A stretch of 64,000 bases of DNA from positions 1-64,000 of the forward strand of contig QCCG01000002.1 of the NCBI GenBank assembly GCA_003281335.1, written 5' to 3'. The stretch is from Prochlorococcus sp. AG-347-K19. Lineage in GTDB: Bacteria > Cyanobacteriota > Cyanobacteriia > PCC-6307 > Cyanobiaceae. The notes under the pieces are model-generated. The model was not told the DNA's origin. It did not search any database and saw nothing but the letters and a program-made list of their open reading frames with translations. Below are positions 25,830-35,341 of this stretch, in pieces (positions within the stretch are counted from its first letter, which is position 1; each line of letters begins with the position of its first letter). The position numbers were made by a program, and so were the translations under genes.

Positions 25830-28106
25830 TTGAAGCCGGCAAGTAATCAGTTATTAAATATCTCCTATAAATTGGAAATTTTGCTTGATATAGGTAGTAG
25901 TAATGAAAGCTTTGACTATTTAGATGGAAATAATCTTGGAGCAGAAGTTGGAGATATTGTAAGTGTGAGACTAAGAGGGAGATTATTGAATGGGTTGGTG
26001 ATCTCCAAAAAAGACTTTTCGACAATCAATAATAATGAATCAAATATTACTGGAGGAAAAAGAATAAGATATTTGTTTGTTGAAAGTATTTTGCAGAAAA
26101 AAATAATTGATGAATCTTGGAGAGAATTGATAGAATCCCTAGCTTCTTTTTATATGGTTAGTAATTTAAAAATGTTTAAAACTGCATTTCCTCCTGGCTG
26201 GATTGGTAAATATAAAAATTTCTCTAAAGGTTTAAAAGATCAAATATGGATTGAAACTAAAAAAGAATTTGATATTAAGAAAAATGGATTAACCAAAAAA
26301 GAATTTTTTTTAATGGATACTTTATCTAAAAAAGGTAATTGGCAAAGTGAATTAATAAAGTCTGGTATTAATTACACTTTAATTAACTCAATGGTCAGTA
26401 AAAATTATCTTGCTAAATCTAAAAGAAAAAAAAATATAAATAGTAAATTAAATTCCTTTTTAAAAGATCATATCGAAACGAAAAAACCAAATCTTACAAA
26501 TGAGCAAAAAATTGCATTTCAAGAATTTCAAACAATGAAACCAGGAGATGCATTACTTCTTTGGGGCGAAACAGGTTCAGGTAAAACAGAAGTGTATATG
26601 AGAATTACTGAAGATCAATTTCTTAAGAAAAAAAGTTCTTTGATACTAGCCCCAGAAATTGGATTAATTCCTCAACTTATTGATAGGTTTAGTAAGCGAT
26701 TTAATAATGTTGTTTACGAATATCATAGTAATTGTTCTCCCGATCATAGAACTTTAGTTTGGAAGAAAATTATTAATGCTAATGAACCTTTAATAGTAAT
26801 AGGTACAAGGTCGGCAGTTTTTCTTCCAATCAAAAATCTGGGATTAATAATAATGGATGAAGAACATGATGTTTCTTATAAGCAAGATAGTCCTATGCCT
26901 TGCTATGACGCTAGAGAGATTGCTATTGAAATAGTAAAAAGGAATTCTGCAAAGTTAATTTTTGGGAGTGCAACCCCATCAATAAAGACTTGGAAAAAGT
27001 GTATTTTTGAAAGGAATTTTAAATTGGTAAGAATGATTCAAAGGATATCCAGTAATGAGACTCCTGAAATAAAAATTATTGATATGCGGGATGAGTTCAA
27101 GAAGGGGAATATGAAAATTTTTTCCAATGAATTATTACAATTGCTTCCTCAACTACGCTTAAAAAAAGAGCAAGCAATAATTTTGATCCCTAGGAGGGGG
27201 CATAGTGGATTTTTAAGTTGTAGAAATTGCGGATATTTAATAAATTGCCCCAACTGTGACGTTCCTTTATCAGTTCATCTCGGAGCACAAGGGAAAAAAT
27301 GGTTAAGGTGTCATTGGTGTGATCATAAATCAAGATTGATAAATCGTTGCCCAGATTGTCATTCAACAGCTTTCAAACCTTTTGGAATTGGTACGCAAAG
27401 GGTAATAGAGTTTTTAAATGAAGAATTTCCTGACTTAAGAGTACTTCGCTTTGATAGAGATACAACTTCAGGAAAGGATGGTCATAGAGAGATTCTTTCA
27501 AAGTTTTCTAGAGGTGATGCTGATATTCTTGTCGGTACTCAGATGTTGGCAAAAGGTATTGACATCCCCAATATTACTCTTTCAGTAGTTATTGCAGCAG
27601 ATGGGTTGCTTCATCGCCCAGATATTTCAGCAGAAGAAAAATCATTACAATTATTTTTGCAAGTAGCAGGAAGGGCCGGCAGGGCAGAAAAAAAAGGGAA
27701 AGTAATTTTTCAAACATATAAACCTAACCACCCGGTGATTTCGTATCTTCAAAAAAGAGATTATGAAAGATTCTTAATTGAAAACTCGAGATTGAGAAAG
27801 GATGCTAATTTATTTCCATTTTGCACAATTTGCCTACTTAAATTATCAGGTGAAAATTATGAATTAACTGAGTCAATTGCAATAAAATTAGCAAAATATC
27901 TACTCAGTTTTTGTGAGAAAAAGAACTGGAAATTAATTGGTCCTGCCCCTAGTTTAATAGCTAAAGTCGGTAAAAAATTTAGATGGCAGATATTAATACA
28001 TGGTCCTGAAGGAACAAAGATACCTTTACCTGATAGATCAATATTATGGAAACTTATTCCAAAAAATGTTTTTTTAACAATTGATGTTAATCCAGCAGAG
28101 TTGTAA
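25830..28106 (+). CDS. priA: primosomal protein N' (replication restart helicase)
   Basis: PriA is the superfamily 2 helicase that reloads the replisome at stalled forks. The 758-residue protein has Walker A GETGSGKTE, the DEAH-type motif MDEEHDVSYKQ, and eight Cys forming the zinc sites (CRNCGYLINCPNCDVP and CHWCDHKSRLINRCPDC). The helicase C-terminal motifs GTQMLAKGIDIPNI and QVAGRAGRAEKKG are also present. The start is TTG at 25830. An in-frame stop at 25818 rules out anything earlier. It abuts the convergent DUF3153 gene with no gap. Confidence 0.96.
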   Translation: MKPASNQLLNISYKLEILLDIGSSNESFDYLDGNNLGAEVGDIVSVRLRGRLLNGLVISKKDFSTINNNESNITGGKRIRYLFVESILQKKIIDESWRELIESLASFYMVSNLKMFKTAFPPGWIGKYKNFSKGLKDQIWIETKKEFDIKKNGLTKKEFFLMDTLSKKGNWQSELIKSGINYTLINSMVSKNYLAKSKRKKNINSKLNSFLKDHIETKKPNLTNEQKIAFQEFQTMKPGDALLLWGETGSGKTEVYMRITEDQFLKKKSSLILAPEIGLIPQLIDRFSKRFNNVVYEYHSNCSPDHRTLVWKKIINANEPLIVIGTRSAVFLPIKNLGLIIMDEEHDVSYKQDSPMPCYDAREIAIEIVKRNSAKLIFGSATPSIKTWKKCIFERNFKLVRMIQRISSNETPEIKIIDMRDEFKKGNMKIFSNELLQLLPQLRLKKEQAIILIPRRGHSGFLSCRNCGYLINCPNCDVPLSVHLGAQGKKWLRCHWCDHKSRLINRCPDCHSTAFKPFGIGTQRVIEFLNEEFPDLRVLRFDRDTTSGKDGHREILSKFSRGDADILVGTQMLAKGIDIPNITLSVVIAADGLLHRPDISAEEKSLQLFLQVAGRAGRAEKKGKVIFQTYKPNHPVISYLQKRDYERFLIENSRLRKDANLFPFCTICLLKLSGENYELTESIAIKLAKYLLSFCEKKNWKLIGPAPSLIAKVGKKFRWQILIHGPEGTKIPLPDRSILWKLIPKNVFLTIDVNPAEL

Positions 28107-29216
28107 TTACTTTGATGGAAGTTGAGGTAAATCAGAACCTAATTTAAATCTATAGAATCTTAATAAATAAGCCAATATTATAATTATTAAAATAATAGAT
28201 ATCCCAATCAAGAGTTTGTTGAGGCTCCAGAAAGAAAATTCAAGACTATTTTTCTGCCCTTGATTTAAATCCCAAATTATAAGATTTTTTGTGATTTCTA
28301 AATTTGAATTATTTTTATTGGTAAGGATAGCTTTATTAGGGTGAATAATTTTGAAAATGAGTTCTAAATTATCAATGCCTTTAATAGAATTTAGATCCAA
28401 ATCTAACTTGTAAAAGTATTTTTTAAAAAAAATGAAGTTTTTTTGAGTAGTATTAATTTCTATATTTGTTGATTCTCCGGCTAACTCTCCAGCTGTATTT
28501 TGGGTGATTTTAAGAACTTGCTTTGTATCCTCTAAATTGAGATTCTTATGTTTCAAAGAAAAGGTTGATTCGTCTTGTTCAATTTCTGCGTCAGGAAAAA
28601 TATCTTTCATCTTCTCTTCAAATTTTAATTGCCAAGGAAATTTCTTTATGTATTTACTCTCTATCACAAAATTATTAGTTATTGAATCAAGTTCACTAAG
28701 ATCAAGGGTATCCTCAATTTTTACGCAGCCACTTAAAAGTGGAATTAATAATAATAGTATTAAAAAAATGATCAGTGAAAAGCCTTTTTGAAAGGGTTTT
28801 GTTTCACCAGTTGGTGTCTCAGTTACATTAATAAATTTTTTTTTCTTCAATACTTCTCTTTTTTGGCGCAGTGAGTTAAGAGATTTTTTATTGAGTGATG
28901 GATCGCTTTCAAACTTTACATTCCAATTTTCTGGCTTTTTAATATCAGGAGAGTCTATAACTTCCATCAAATATTTTGCATTTTCTCTCGTCTTATTATC
29001 GTAAGATTTTAGAAGATCTTTACAAAACCTTTTAGCCTCCTCCTTTTTATTGATACCACATAGAGCAGTAATTAAGATTGTTCTTAAATTTACTCCCTCT
29101 TTGCTTGATAAAGGAAATGATTCGATTATGGGCAAAAGAAATTCAATGCAATAATGATACTCACCTTTAGCTAAAGCAAGTTCTACTGTTTCTAAAACTT
29201 GCTCATAAGTTTTCAT
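28107..29216 (-). CDS. DUF3153 protein with helical N-terminal domain
   Basis: This 369-residue protein has an unusual layout. About residues 1-95 form a helical, TPR-like soluble region (LALAKGEYHYCIEFLLPIIESF, GINKKEEAKRFCKDLLK). A basic stretch follows, then a hydrophobic helix ending in LLSGCVKIEDT at about residue 160, which looks like an internal lipobox. The DUF3153 domain with beta strands follows, and a C-terminal membrane helix (LLIGISIILIIIILAYLL) and basic tail end it. In many cyanobacteria DUF3153 is a plain lipoprotein. Function unknown. It is 3 bases downstream of argB. Confidence 0.75.
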   Translation of the reverse strand: MKTYEQVLETVELALAKGEYHYCIEFLLPIIESFPLSSKEGVNLRTILITALCGINKKEEAKRFCKDLLKSYDNKTRENAKYLMEVIDSPDIKKPENWNVKFESDPSLNKKSLNSLRQKREVLKKKKFINVTETPTGETKPFQKGFSLIIFLILLLLIPLLSGCVKIEDTLDLSELDSITNNFVIESKYIKKFPWQLKFEEKMKDIFPDAEIEQDESTFSLKHKNLNLEDTKQVLKITQNTAGELAGESTNIEINTTQKNFIFFKKYFYKLDLDLNSIKGIDNLELIFKIIHPNKAILTNKNNSNLEITKNLIIWDLNQGQKNSLEFSFWSLNKLLIGISIILIIIILAYLLRFYRFKLGSDLPQLPSK

Positions 29217-29219
29217 GGG

Positions 29220-30071
29220 TTAGGCGACTATCATTGTACCTATTCCGGAATTTGTAAAAATCTCAAGAAGTAATGAATGTTCTATTCTTCCATCAATTAT
29301 GTGAGCTGCTTTGACCCCTTGGGCTAAAGCTCTTATACAGCATTCTGTCTTTGGAATCATACCTTCAGTCACAATTTTTTTATCAATAAAATCCCTTGCT
29401 TCTTTGAGATTAGTTTTTTCAACAAGACTATTTTTGTTATCTTTTTCTTTTAAAATCCCTTGAGTATCAGTAAGAAGAATAAGTTTTTCTGCATTTATTG
29501 CAGCAGCAATTTCTCCAGCAACAAAATCTGCATTAATGTTATGGGAAATACCCTCCAAGGTTGATCCAATGCTAGAAATAATTGGGATGTATCCTTTAGA
29601 AATAAGAGGATCTAATATTTCAGGATTGATTTTTGTAACCTCTCCCACTAACCCATGGCTACCATCTCCTAGTTCTCTAGATTGAATTAAGTTGCCATCA
29701 AGACCTGATATCCCCACAGCTAAGGATCCAGTTTTATTTATCCCTTTTACAATTTGTTTGTTAACTCTACCCATTAGAACCATCTCGACAATTTCCATTG
29801 TTTTTTGATCAGTAATTCTTAATCCATTTTCGAATTTAGGAGATATTTCTAATTTCTTTAACCAATTATTAATCTCTGGTCCACCCCCATGAATTACTAT
29901 CGGACAAACCCCAACGGTTGATAAAAGTGCAATGTCTCTAAAAAAAGCATTTTTTAAATTATCATTCTCCATAACAGAACCACCATACTTGATAACAATT
30001 TTTCTACCTGAGAAACTTTGTATATATGGAAGTGCTTCGCTTAATATTGATACTCTTTGAGAATCATTCAT
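29220..30071 (-). CDS. argB: acetylglutamate kinase
   Basis: ArgB phosphorylates N-acetylglutamate, the second and regulated step of arginine synthesis. In cyanobacteria it is the main target of the PII signal protein. The 283-residue protein has the KYGGSVM start, the [14 protein letters not shown] nucleotide-binding loop, [36 protein letters not shown] and the [11 protein letters not shown] segment. DUF3153 follows after 3 bases, so co-transcription is likely. Confidence 0.97.
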   Translation of the reverse strand: MNDSQRVSILSEALPYIQSFSGRKIVIKYGGSVMENDNLKNAFFRDIALLSTVGVCPIVIHGGGPEINNWLKKLEISPKFENGLRITDQKTMEIVEMVLMGRVNKQIVKGINKTGSLAVGISGLDGNLIQSRELGDGSHGLVGEVTKINPEILDPLISKGYIPIISSIGSTLEGISHNINADFVAGEIAAAINAEKLILLTDTQGILKEKDNKNSLVEKTNLKEARDFIDKKIVTEGMIPKTECCIRALAQGVKAAHIIDGRIEHSLLLEIFTNSGIGTMIVA

Positions 30072-30135
30072 TATTAAAATTCATTAAAACTTGATTGAAT
30101 TGAGAAATTAGGTTTTTACAAATATATCCCTATAT

Positions 30136-30666
30136 TCAATAAAAGAGAATAAAATCAAATTCTTTTTTATTATCGTCGATAATAAATTCTGATTCAAGAC
30201 CTTTGACGAAAAACCTATTTAATCTTTCTTGTTTTTCAATCCATTTTTCTAGAGGGACAGCGTTAAATTCGAAACGCATTCTGAGACCATTTTTTTCTTC
30301 CTTTGTAATTTCTTCTATTTCTTTTAATTGAGGGGGGTTATCTTCGTCCCACAAATTTAAAGATTCTAATGACGATTCAAGATGAGCTTTTATCCCATAC
30401 CTCCATCTTGTAACATCTTTAACTAATGCTGTTAGTTCTTTTGGTCTATTAAATTTATTTGTCGCAAAATTTGTCTGGTCAAATAACTCTACAGGAGGTA
30501 TTTCGGAAGTCTTTAAGCCTAAGCCAATTAGGAAAATAGGTACTCCATAAAAAAAAGTAGGTACACTTAAATTTACTGAGTCTGTAAAATAAGCAGTCAT
30601 TCCAACAAAAGCTAATATACCCCCAGCGGTTACGATTAAGTTTCCAGGCGATATGTATTTCTTCAT
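30136..30666 (-). CDS. DUF2854 membrane protein
   Basis: This 176-residue protein has two N-terminal membrane helices (LIVTAGGILAFVGMTAYF and FFYGVPIFLIGLGL, about residues 9-27 and 38-52) and a soluble C-terminal domain of about 115 residues (VTRWRYGIKAHLESSLESLNLWDEDNPPQL). This matches the DUF2854 family of cyanobacteria and chloroplasts, whose function is not known. It lies 64 bases upstream of argB on the same strand and diverges from a small plus-strand gene 14 bases away. Confidence 0.8.
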   Translation of the reverse strand: MKKYISPGNLIVTAGGILAFVGMTAYFTDSVNLSVPTFFYGVPIFLIGLGLKTSEIPPVELFDQTNFATNKFNRPKELTALVKDVTRWRYGIKAHLESSLESLNLWDEDNPPQLKEIEEITKEEKNGLRMRFEFNAVPLEKWIEKQERLNRFFVKGLESEFIIDDNKKEFDFILFY

Positions 30667-30680
30667 TTTGATTTAGTAGA

Positions 30681-30890
30681 ATGAGTTTTAAATGGCTAAC
30701 AAGTATTATGCAAGATTCTAATGCTGCAAATCAAGGAGATTTAATTTTTAAACTTGATCAAGATAGAGCATGGTTACTAGAAAATCTTGATAAGGGTAAA
30801 TGGCCAGAAATCAGAAGCGAACTTGCCGAGCTTGAAAGAAAAATAAGCAAACTAATTATAAGTGTTCAAGAAAATAATGTTGATATTTGA
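30681..30890 (+). CDS. small conserved protein, unknown function
   Basis: This 69-residue soluble protein is mainly helical: DLIFKLDQDRAWLLENLDKGKWPEIRSELAELERKISKLI could form an antiparallel helical pair or coiled coil. A second ATG at 30708 gives a 60-residue form that drops a less typical MSFKWLTSI leader. I cannot tell which is used. It is convergent with ssb (2-base gap). No recognised family. Confidence 0.6.
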   Translation: MSFKWLTSIMQDSNAANQGDLIFKLDQDRAWLLENLDKGKWPEIRSELAELERKISKLIISVQENNVDI

Positions 30891-30892
30891 TT

Positions 30893-31318
30893 TTAAAAAG
30901 GTATTTCGTCCACTTCTGGTACTAAAGGTGAACTATCCCAACTAGATTTTTTGGCGGTTTCTTTATTTTCAAATGACTCATTATTTTCTTTTTGATCAGA
31001 CTTAATAACATCAACTGGCGATATTTGATGAATTTTTGAAGCTGTTAGTTCTGGTTGTTTTTCTTTCGTTCCGTCTTTTCTAGTGACAGAATTCATCTTT
31101 AGACGTCCCTCAATAACAATATTTTGCCCCTCCTTTAGTTCATCTACCATTTCTTGGGCAATATTTCCCCAACCTATGACCTTGAGATCTCTGGTTGGAT
31201 CTTCACTACGTAATCCTTTAAAATTAACAATCATTTCTGCAATTGCAGTTTGGTTTTCTTTGGTATACCTCATTTGAGGAGCGCTATTAATGACCGCCTG
31301 AATTAGACAATGATTCAT
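30893..31318 (-). CDS. ssb: single-stranded DNA-binding protein
   Basis: This 141-residue protein has an N-terminal OB fold of about 100 residues (DLKVIGWGNIAQEMVDELKEGQNIVIEGRLKMNS is the core) and a polar linker. It ends in the acidic tip EVDEIPF that recruits repair and replication partners such as PriA, which is also in this window. Length and tail match cyanobacterial SSB. It diverges from cobK over 28 bases. Confidence 0.93.
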   Translation of the reverse strand: MNHCLIQAVINSAPQMRYTKENQTAIAEMIVNFKGLRSEDPTRDLKVIGWGNIAQEMVDELKEGQNIVIEGRLKMNSVTRKDGTKEKQPELTASKIHQISPVDVIKSDQKENNESFENKETAKKSSWDSSPLVPEVDEIPF

Positions 31319-31346
31319 TACTTACTATTTAATTAAAGATATACTG

Positions 31347-32150
31347 ATGCAGAATCAAGGAAATTGCTATAAAAATGTTTGGATCCTATCAGGAACTTCG
31401 GATGGACCTGTAATAGCTAACAGGCTTCTTGAACTTAATTATTCAGTCTTTGCAAGTGTTTTAACTTATAAAGCAGGGCAAGCTTATATTGAAAATCCAA
31501 AGTTACATATCATTACGGGGAAATTAAATAATAAAGATCAAATAATTAATTTCATAAATAAAAATAAAATCACATGCGTTGTCGATGCTACTCATCCGTT
31601 TGCTGTAATAATTTCTAAAAATCTTAATAATGCATGTAAAGAGATTAATACACCTCTTTTACTATTTGAGAGGAAATCTCTAATAAATAACACTAATAAT
31701 TTTTTTTATATTGATGATTTAAAGGATATAAATAACGTTGATATTGAGAATAAGAATATTCTTCTTGCAATAGGCTCAAGATTGCTTAACGATACAGCCA
31801 ATTTTTATATGAATCGTAAAGCAAATGTATTTACAAGGGTACTTCCGACTTATGGGAGTATAACTAAAGCTTTTGGATCATGTATTAAAAATTCAAATAT
31901 AGCGATACTTGAACCGAGTAAAAATAATAAAAGCACTTTAGAAAAAAAACTTTGTGATTTTTGGGAGATAGATTATGTTTTATGCAGAGAATCTGGAAGT
32001 TATTCTCAGAAAAACTGGGAGAGTATAGTTTCTGGAAGTAAAATGAAGTTATTTTTGGTTAAAAGGCCGAAAGTTAAAAATGATTATTCTTACTCTTTTG
32101 ATCAATATCACAAATTGATAAATCACATAATTAAAAATATTGATGTTTGA
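31347..32150 (+). CDS. cobK: precorrin-6A reductase
   Basis: CobK/CbiJ reduces precorrin-6A (or its cobalt form) with NADPH in cobalamin ring synthesis. The 267-residue protein shows the family N-terminus WILSGTSDGPVIANRLLEL, the CVVDATHPFAVIISKNL segment, GSRLL in the nucleotide region and a C-terminal LCRESGSYSQKNWESI close to the usual RESG motif. cutA follows after 6 bases. cobO, a later step in the same pathway, is at 48377. Confidence 0.9.
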   Translation: MQNQGNCYKNVWILSGTSDGPVIANRLLELNYSVFASVLTYKAGQAYIENPKLHIITGKLNNKDQIINFINKNKITCVVDATHPFAVIISKNLNNACKEINTPLLLFERKSLINNTNNFFYIDDLKDINNVDIENKNILLAIGSRLLNDTANFYMNRKANVFTRVLPTYGSITKAFGSCIKNSNIAILEPSKNNKSTLEKKLCDFWEIDYVLCRESGSYSQKNWESIVSGSKMKLFLVKRPKVKNDYSYSFDQYHKLINHIIKNIDV

Positions 32151-32156
32151 TTCATT

Positions 32157-32462
32157 ATGGAAGTATTAGTAATAATCACTACAGAATCAAGTAACGCAAA
32201 TGCTTTGCGAATGGCTAGATTACTAATACAAAATAAACTCGCAGCTTGTGTTTCGATAAAGCAAATTTTTTCAATTTATAAGTGGGAAGATGATATTGAA
32301 GAAACTAAAGAGTTTGAAATCACAATAAAAAGTAAACTAGAATTTAAAGATTATTTAATTGATTTCGTAAATAAAAATTCCACGTATGATGTCCCTCAAA
32401 TTATTTACAAAAAATACCATGCTGAGATGAAATATTATGATTGGTTTAATAAGACTATTTGA
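32157..32462 (+). CDS. cutA: divalent-cation tolerance protein CutA
   Basis: This 101-residue trimeric CutA1-family protein is historically linked to copper tolerance, though its biological role remains unclear. Family features are the VIITTESSNANALRMARLLIQNKLAACVS start, the YKWEDDIEETKEFEITIKS middle and the YDVPQII motif. It follows cobK by 6 bases and probably shares its transcript. It is convergent with the PfkB kinase gene. Confidence 0.93.
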   Translation: MEVLVIITTESSNANALRMARLLIQNKLAACVSIKQIFSIYKWEDDIEETKEFEITIKSKLEFKDYLIDFVNKNSTYDVPQIIYKKYHAEMKYYDWFNKTI

Positions 32463-32468
32463 TTAAAT

Positions 32469-33470
32469 CTATTTTATTAACTCTTTAAGATGAATATCTG
32501 ATCTAGATCCTAATTGCGTAATTATTTGTCCCGCACAAATTGAAGCTATCTCTCCGCATTTTCTGAGGGGATAATTGTTTATTAATCCATGGATAAATCC
32601 TCCCGCATAGATATCTCCAGCTCCTGTAGTATCAATAATCTTGCCTTTCGTTATTGACTCGATTATTTGAACATTATTTTTGTTAACTATGAGAGAACCA
32701 TTGCTTCCAAGAGTTACTACGACTAATTCACATAAGGAATATAGGTCTTCTTGGCAGCTTGCTAGTTGATCATTTTTAAATAGACTTAACACCTCGGATT
32801 CATTACAAAAAACAATATCTACATATTCATAAATTAATTCTAAGAAACTTTCACGATGTCTGTCTACACAAAATGAATCAGACAAAGAAAGGATTATTTT
32901 TGTATTAGATTGTTTCGCAATTTGGGCAGCTTTAATGAAAGCTTTTTTAGCTAATTCGCTGTCCCATAAATATCCTTCTAAATATAAGTATTTACTTTCC
33001 TTAATTAAAGTAAAGTCAATGTCTTTTGGTTCAAACTCTACAGATGCTCCAAGGTAAGTGCACATAGTTCTTTGCGCATCAGGTGTAATCAAAATGATTG
33101 AATGAGCTGTTGGAGCACCTTCAATAGTTGGTTGAGTATTAAATATAGTTTTACTTTTTTTTATATCGTCAGAAAAGAAATTCCCAAATTGATCATTCTT
33201 CACTCTTCCAATAAACTGCACATGATTGCCTAATTCTGCTAAAGAAACAACGGTATTTGCTGAGGACCCACCTGAAATTTGTTTGATCACTTTGCAATTT
33301 TCTAACAATCTCTGGGATTTATCAGAATTAATTAGATTCATTGATCCTTTATCCAGATTATTTATCTCAAGAAACTCATCTTCAATATTTACAATAATAT
33401 CTACTATTGCGTTTCCCAGACCAATGAGATCAACTTTTTTATGTTCAAAATGTCTAAAGGATTCCTTCAT
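32469..33470 (-). CDS. PfkB-family sugar/nucleoside kinase (adenosine-kinase-like)
   Basis: This ribokinase-type kinase of 333 residues shows the N-terminal GLGNAIVDIIVN, the GGSSANTVVSLAELG substrate loop, and the second signature DTTGAGDIYAGGFIHG carrying the catalytic Asp (about residue 283). Overall arrangement (long N-terminal half with EGYLWD) fits the adenosine/inosine-guanosine kinase branch, but the substrate cannot be fixed by eye. It is 15 bases downstream of purA on the same strand, which supports a purine role. Confidence 0.88.
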   Translation of the reverse strand: MKESFRHFEHKKVDLIGLGNAIVDIIVNIEDEFLEINNLDKGSMNLINSDKSQRLLENCKVIKQISGGSSANTVVSLAELGNHVQFIGRVKNDQFGNFFSDDIKKSKTIFNTQPTIEGAPTAHSIILITPDAQRTMCTYLGASVEFEPKDIDFTLIKESKYLYLEGYLWDSELAKKAFIKAAQIAKQSNTKIILSLSDSFCVDRHRESFLELIYEYVDIVFCNESEVLSLFKNDQLASCQEDLYSLCELVVVTLGSNGSLIVNKNNVQIIESITKGKIIDTTGAGDIYAGGFIHGLINNYPLRKCGEIASICAGQIITQLGSRSDIHLKELIK

Positions 33471-33485
33471 TAATTTGGAACTAAA

Positions 33486-34850
<1,365 letters not shown>

Positions 34851-34877
34851 TTACTTTTAAAAAGTAAATGAATTGTA

Positions 34878-35315
34878 TCAACTTTCTCTTAGAACCATTT
34901 TTTCAGCAAGAGAAAATTCCTTGGTTAAACGCTCTTTAAGTTTATCTGGTAAAGGTCTACTTGCAAAGTTTTTGTAATGACCTGCCATAGCATTTAATGC
35001 AGTTTGCATTGTGGTAAATGATTGCGTTTTATTCACCATACCTCTATTTCTATATCTGGAAATATAGTCAGTTATGAGCGTAAGAGCCTCACTTCTTACT
35101 TCATCTTTATTCGGAGAATCTTTTGGAGTATCAACAGCTGTTTGTAATGTTTTGACAACTGAAATTGTATCCTTTGTATAATCACCTGTCATAGCGGTTT
35201 TTGCAGCTATGGAAGGGGAACTAAATAGTGTAAAAACGACAATTAAGGATATTGCAAAAGATATAGCTTTAGTAAGATTTTTAAAAAATAATTTTGATGT
35301 CCATTTGAGTAACAT
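34878..35315 (-). CDS. psb27: photosystem II assembly protein Psb27
   Basis: Psb27 binds assembling photosystem II on the lumen side, near CP43. The 145-residue protein has a basic N-terminus and hydrophobic export signal (ISFAISLIVVFTLFSSPSIAA) followed by the family core GDYTKDTISVVKTLQTAV and SFTTMQTALNAMAGHYKNFASRPLP. Other cyanobacterial Psb27 proteins carry a lipobox Cys. This protein contains no Cys at all, so it should be soluble or signal-anchored rather than lipidated. It is 26 bases downstream of proS. Confidence 0.9.
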   Translation of the reverse strand: MLLKWTSKLFFKNLTKAISFAISLIVVFTLFSSPSIAAKTAMTGDYTKDTISVVKTLQTAVDTPKDSPNKDEVRSEALTLITDYISRYRNRGMVNKTQSFTTMQTALNAMAGHYKNFASRPLPDKLKERLTKEFSLAEKMVLRES

Positions 35316-35341
35316 AACTTAGCTCCCAAAAAAAATAAGCC

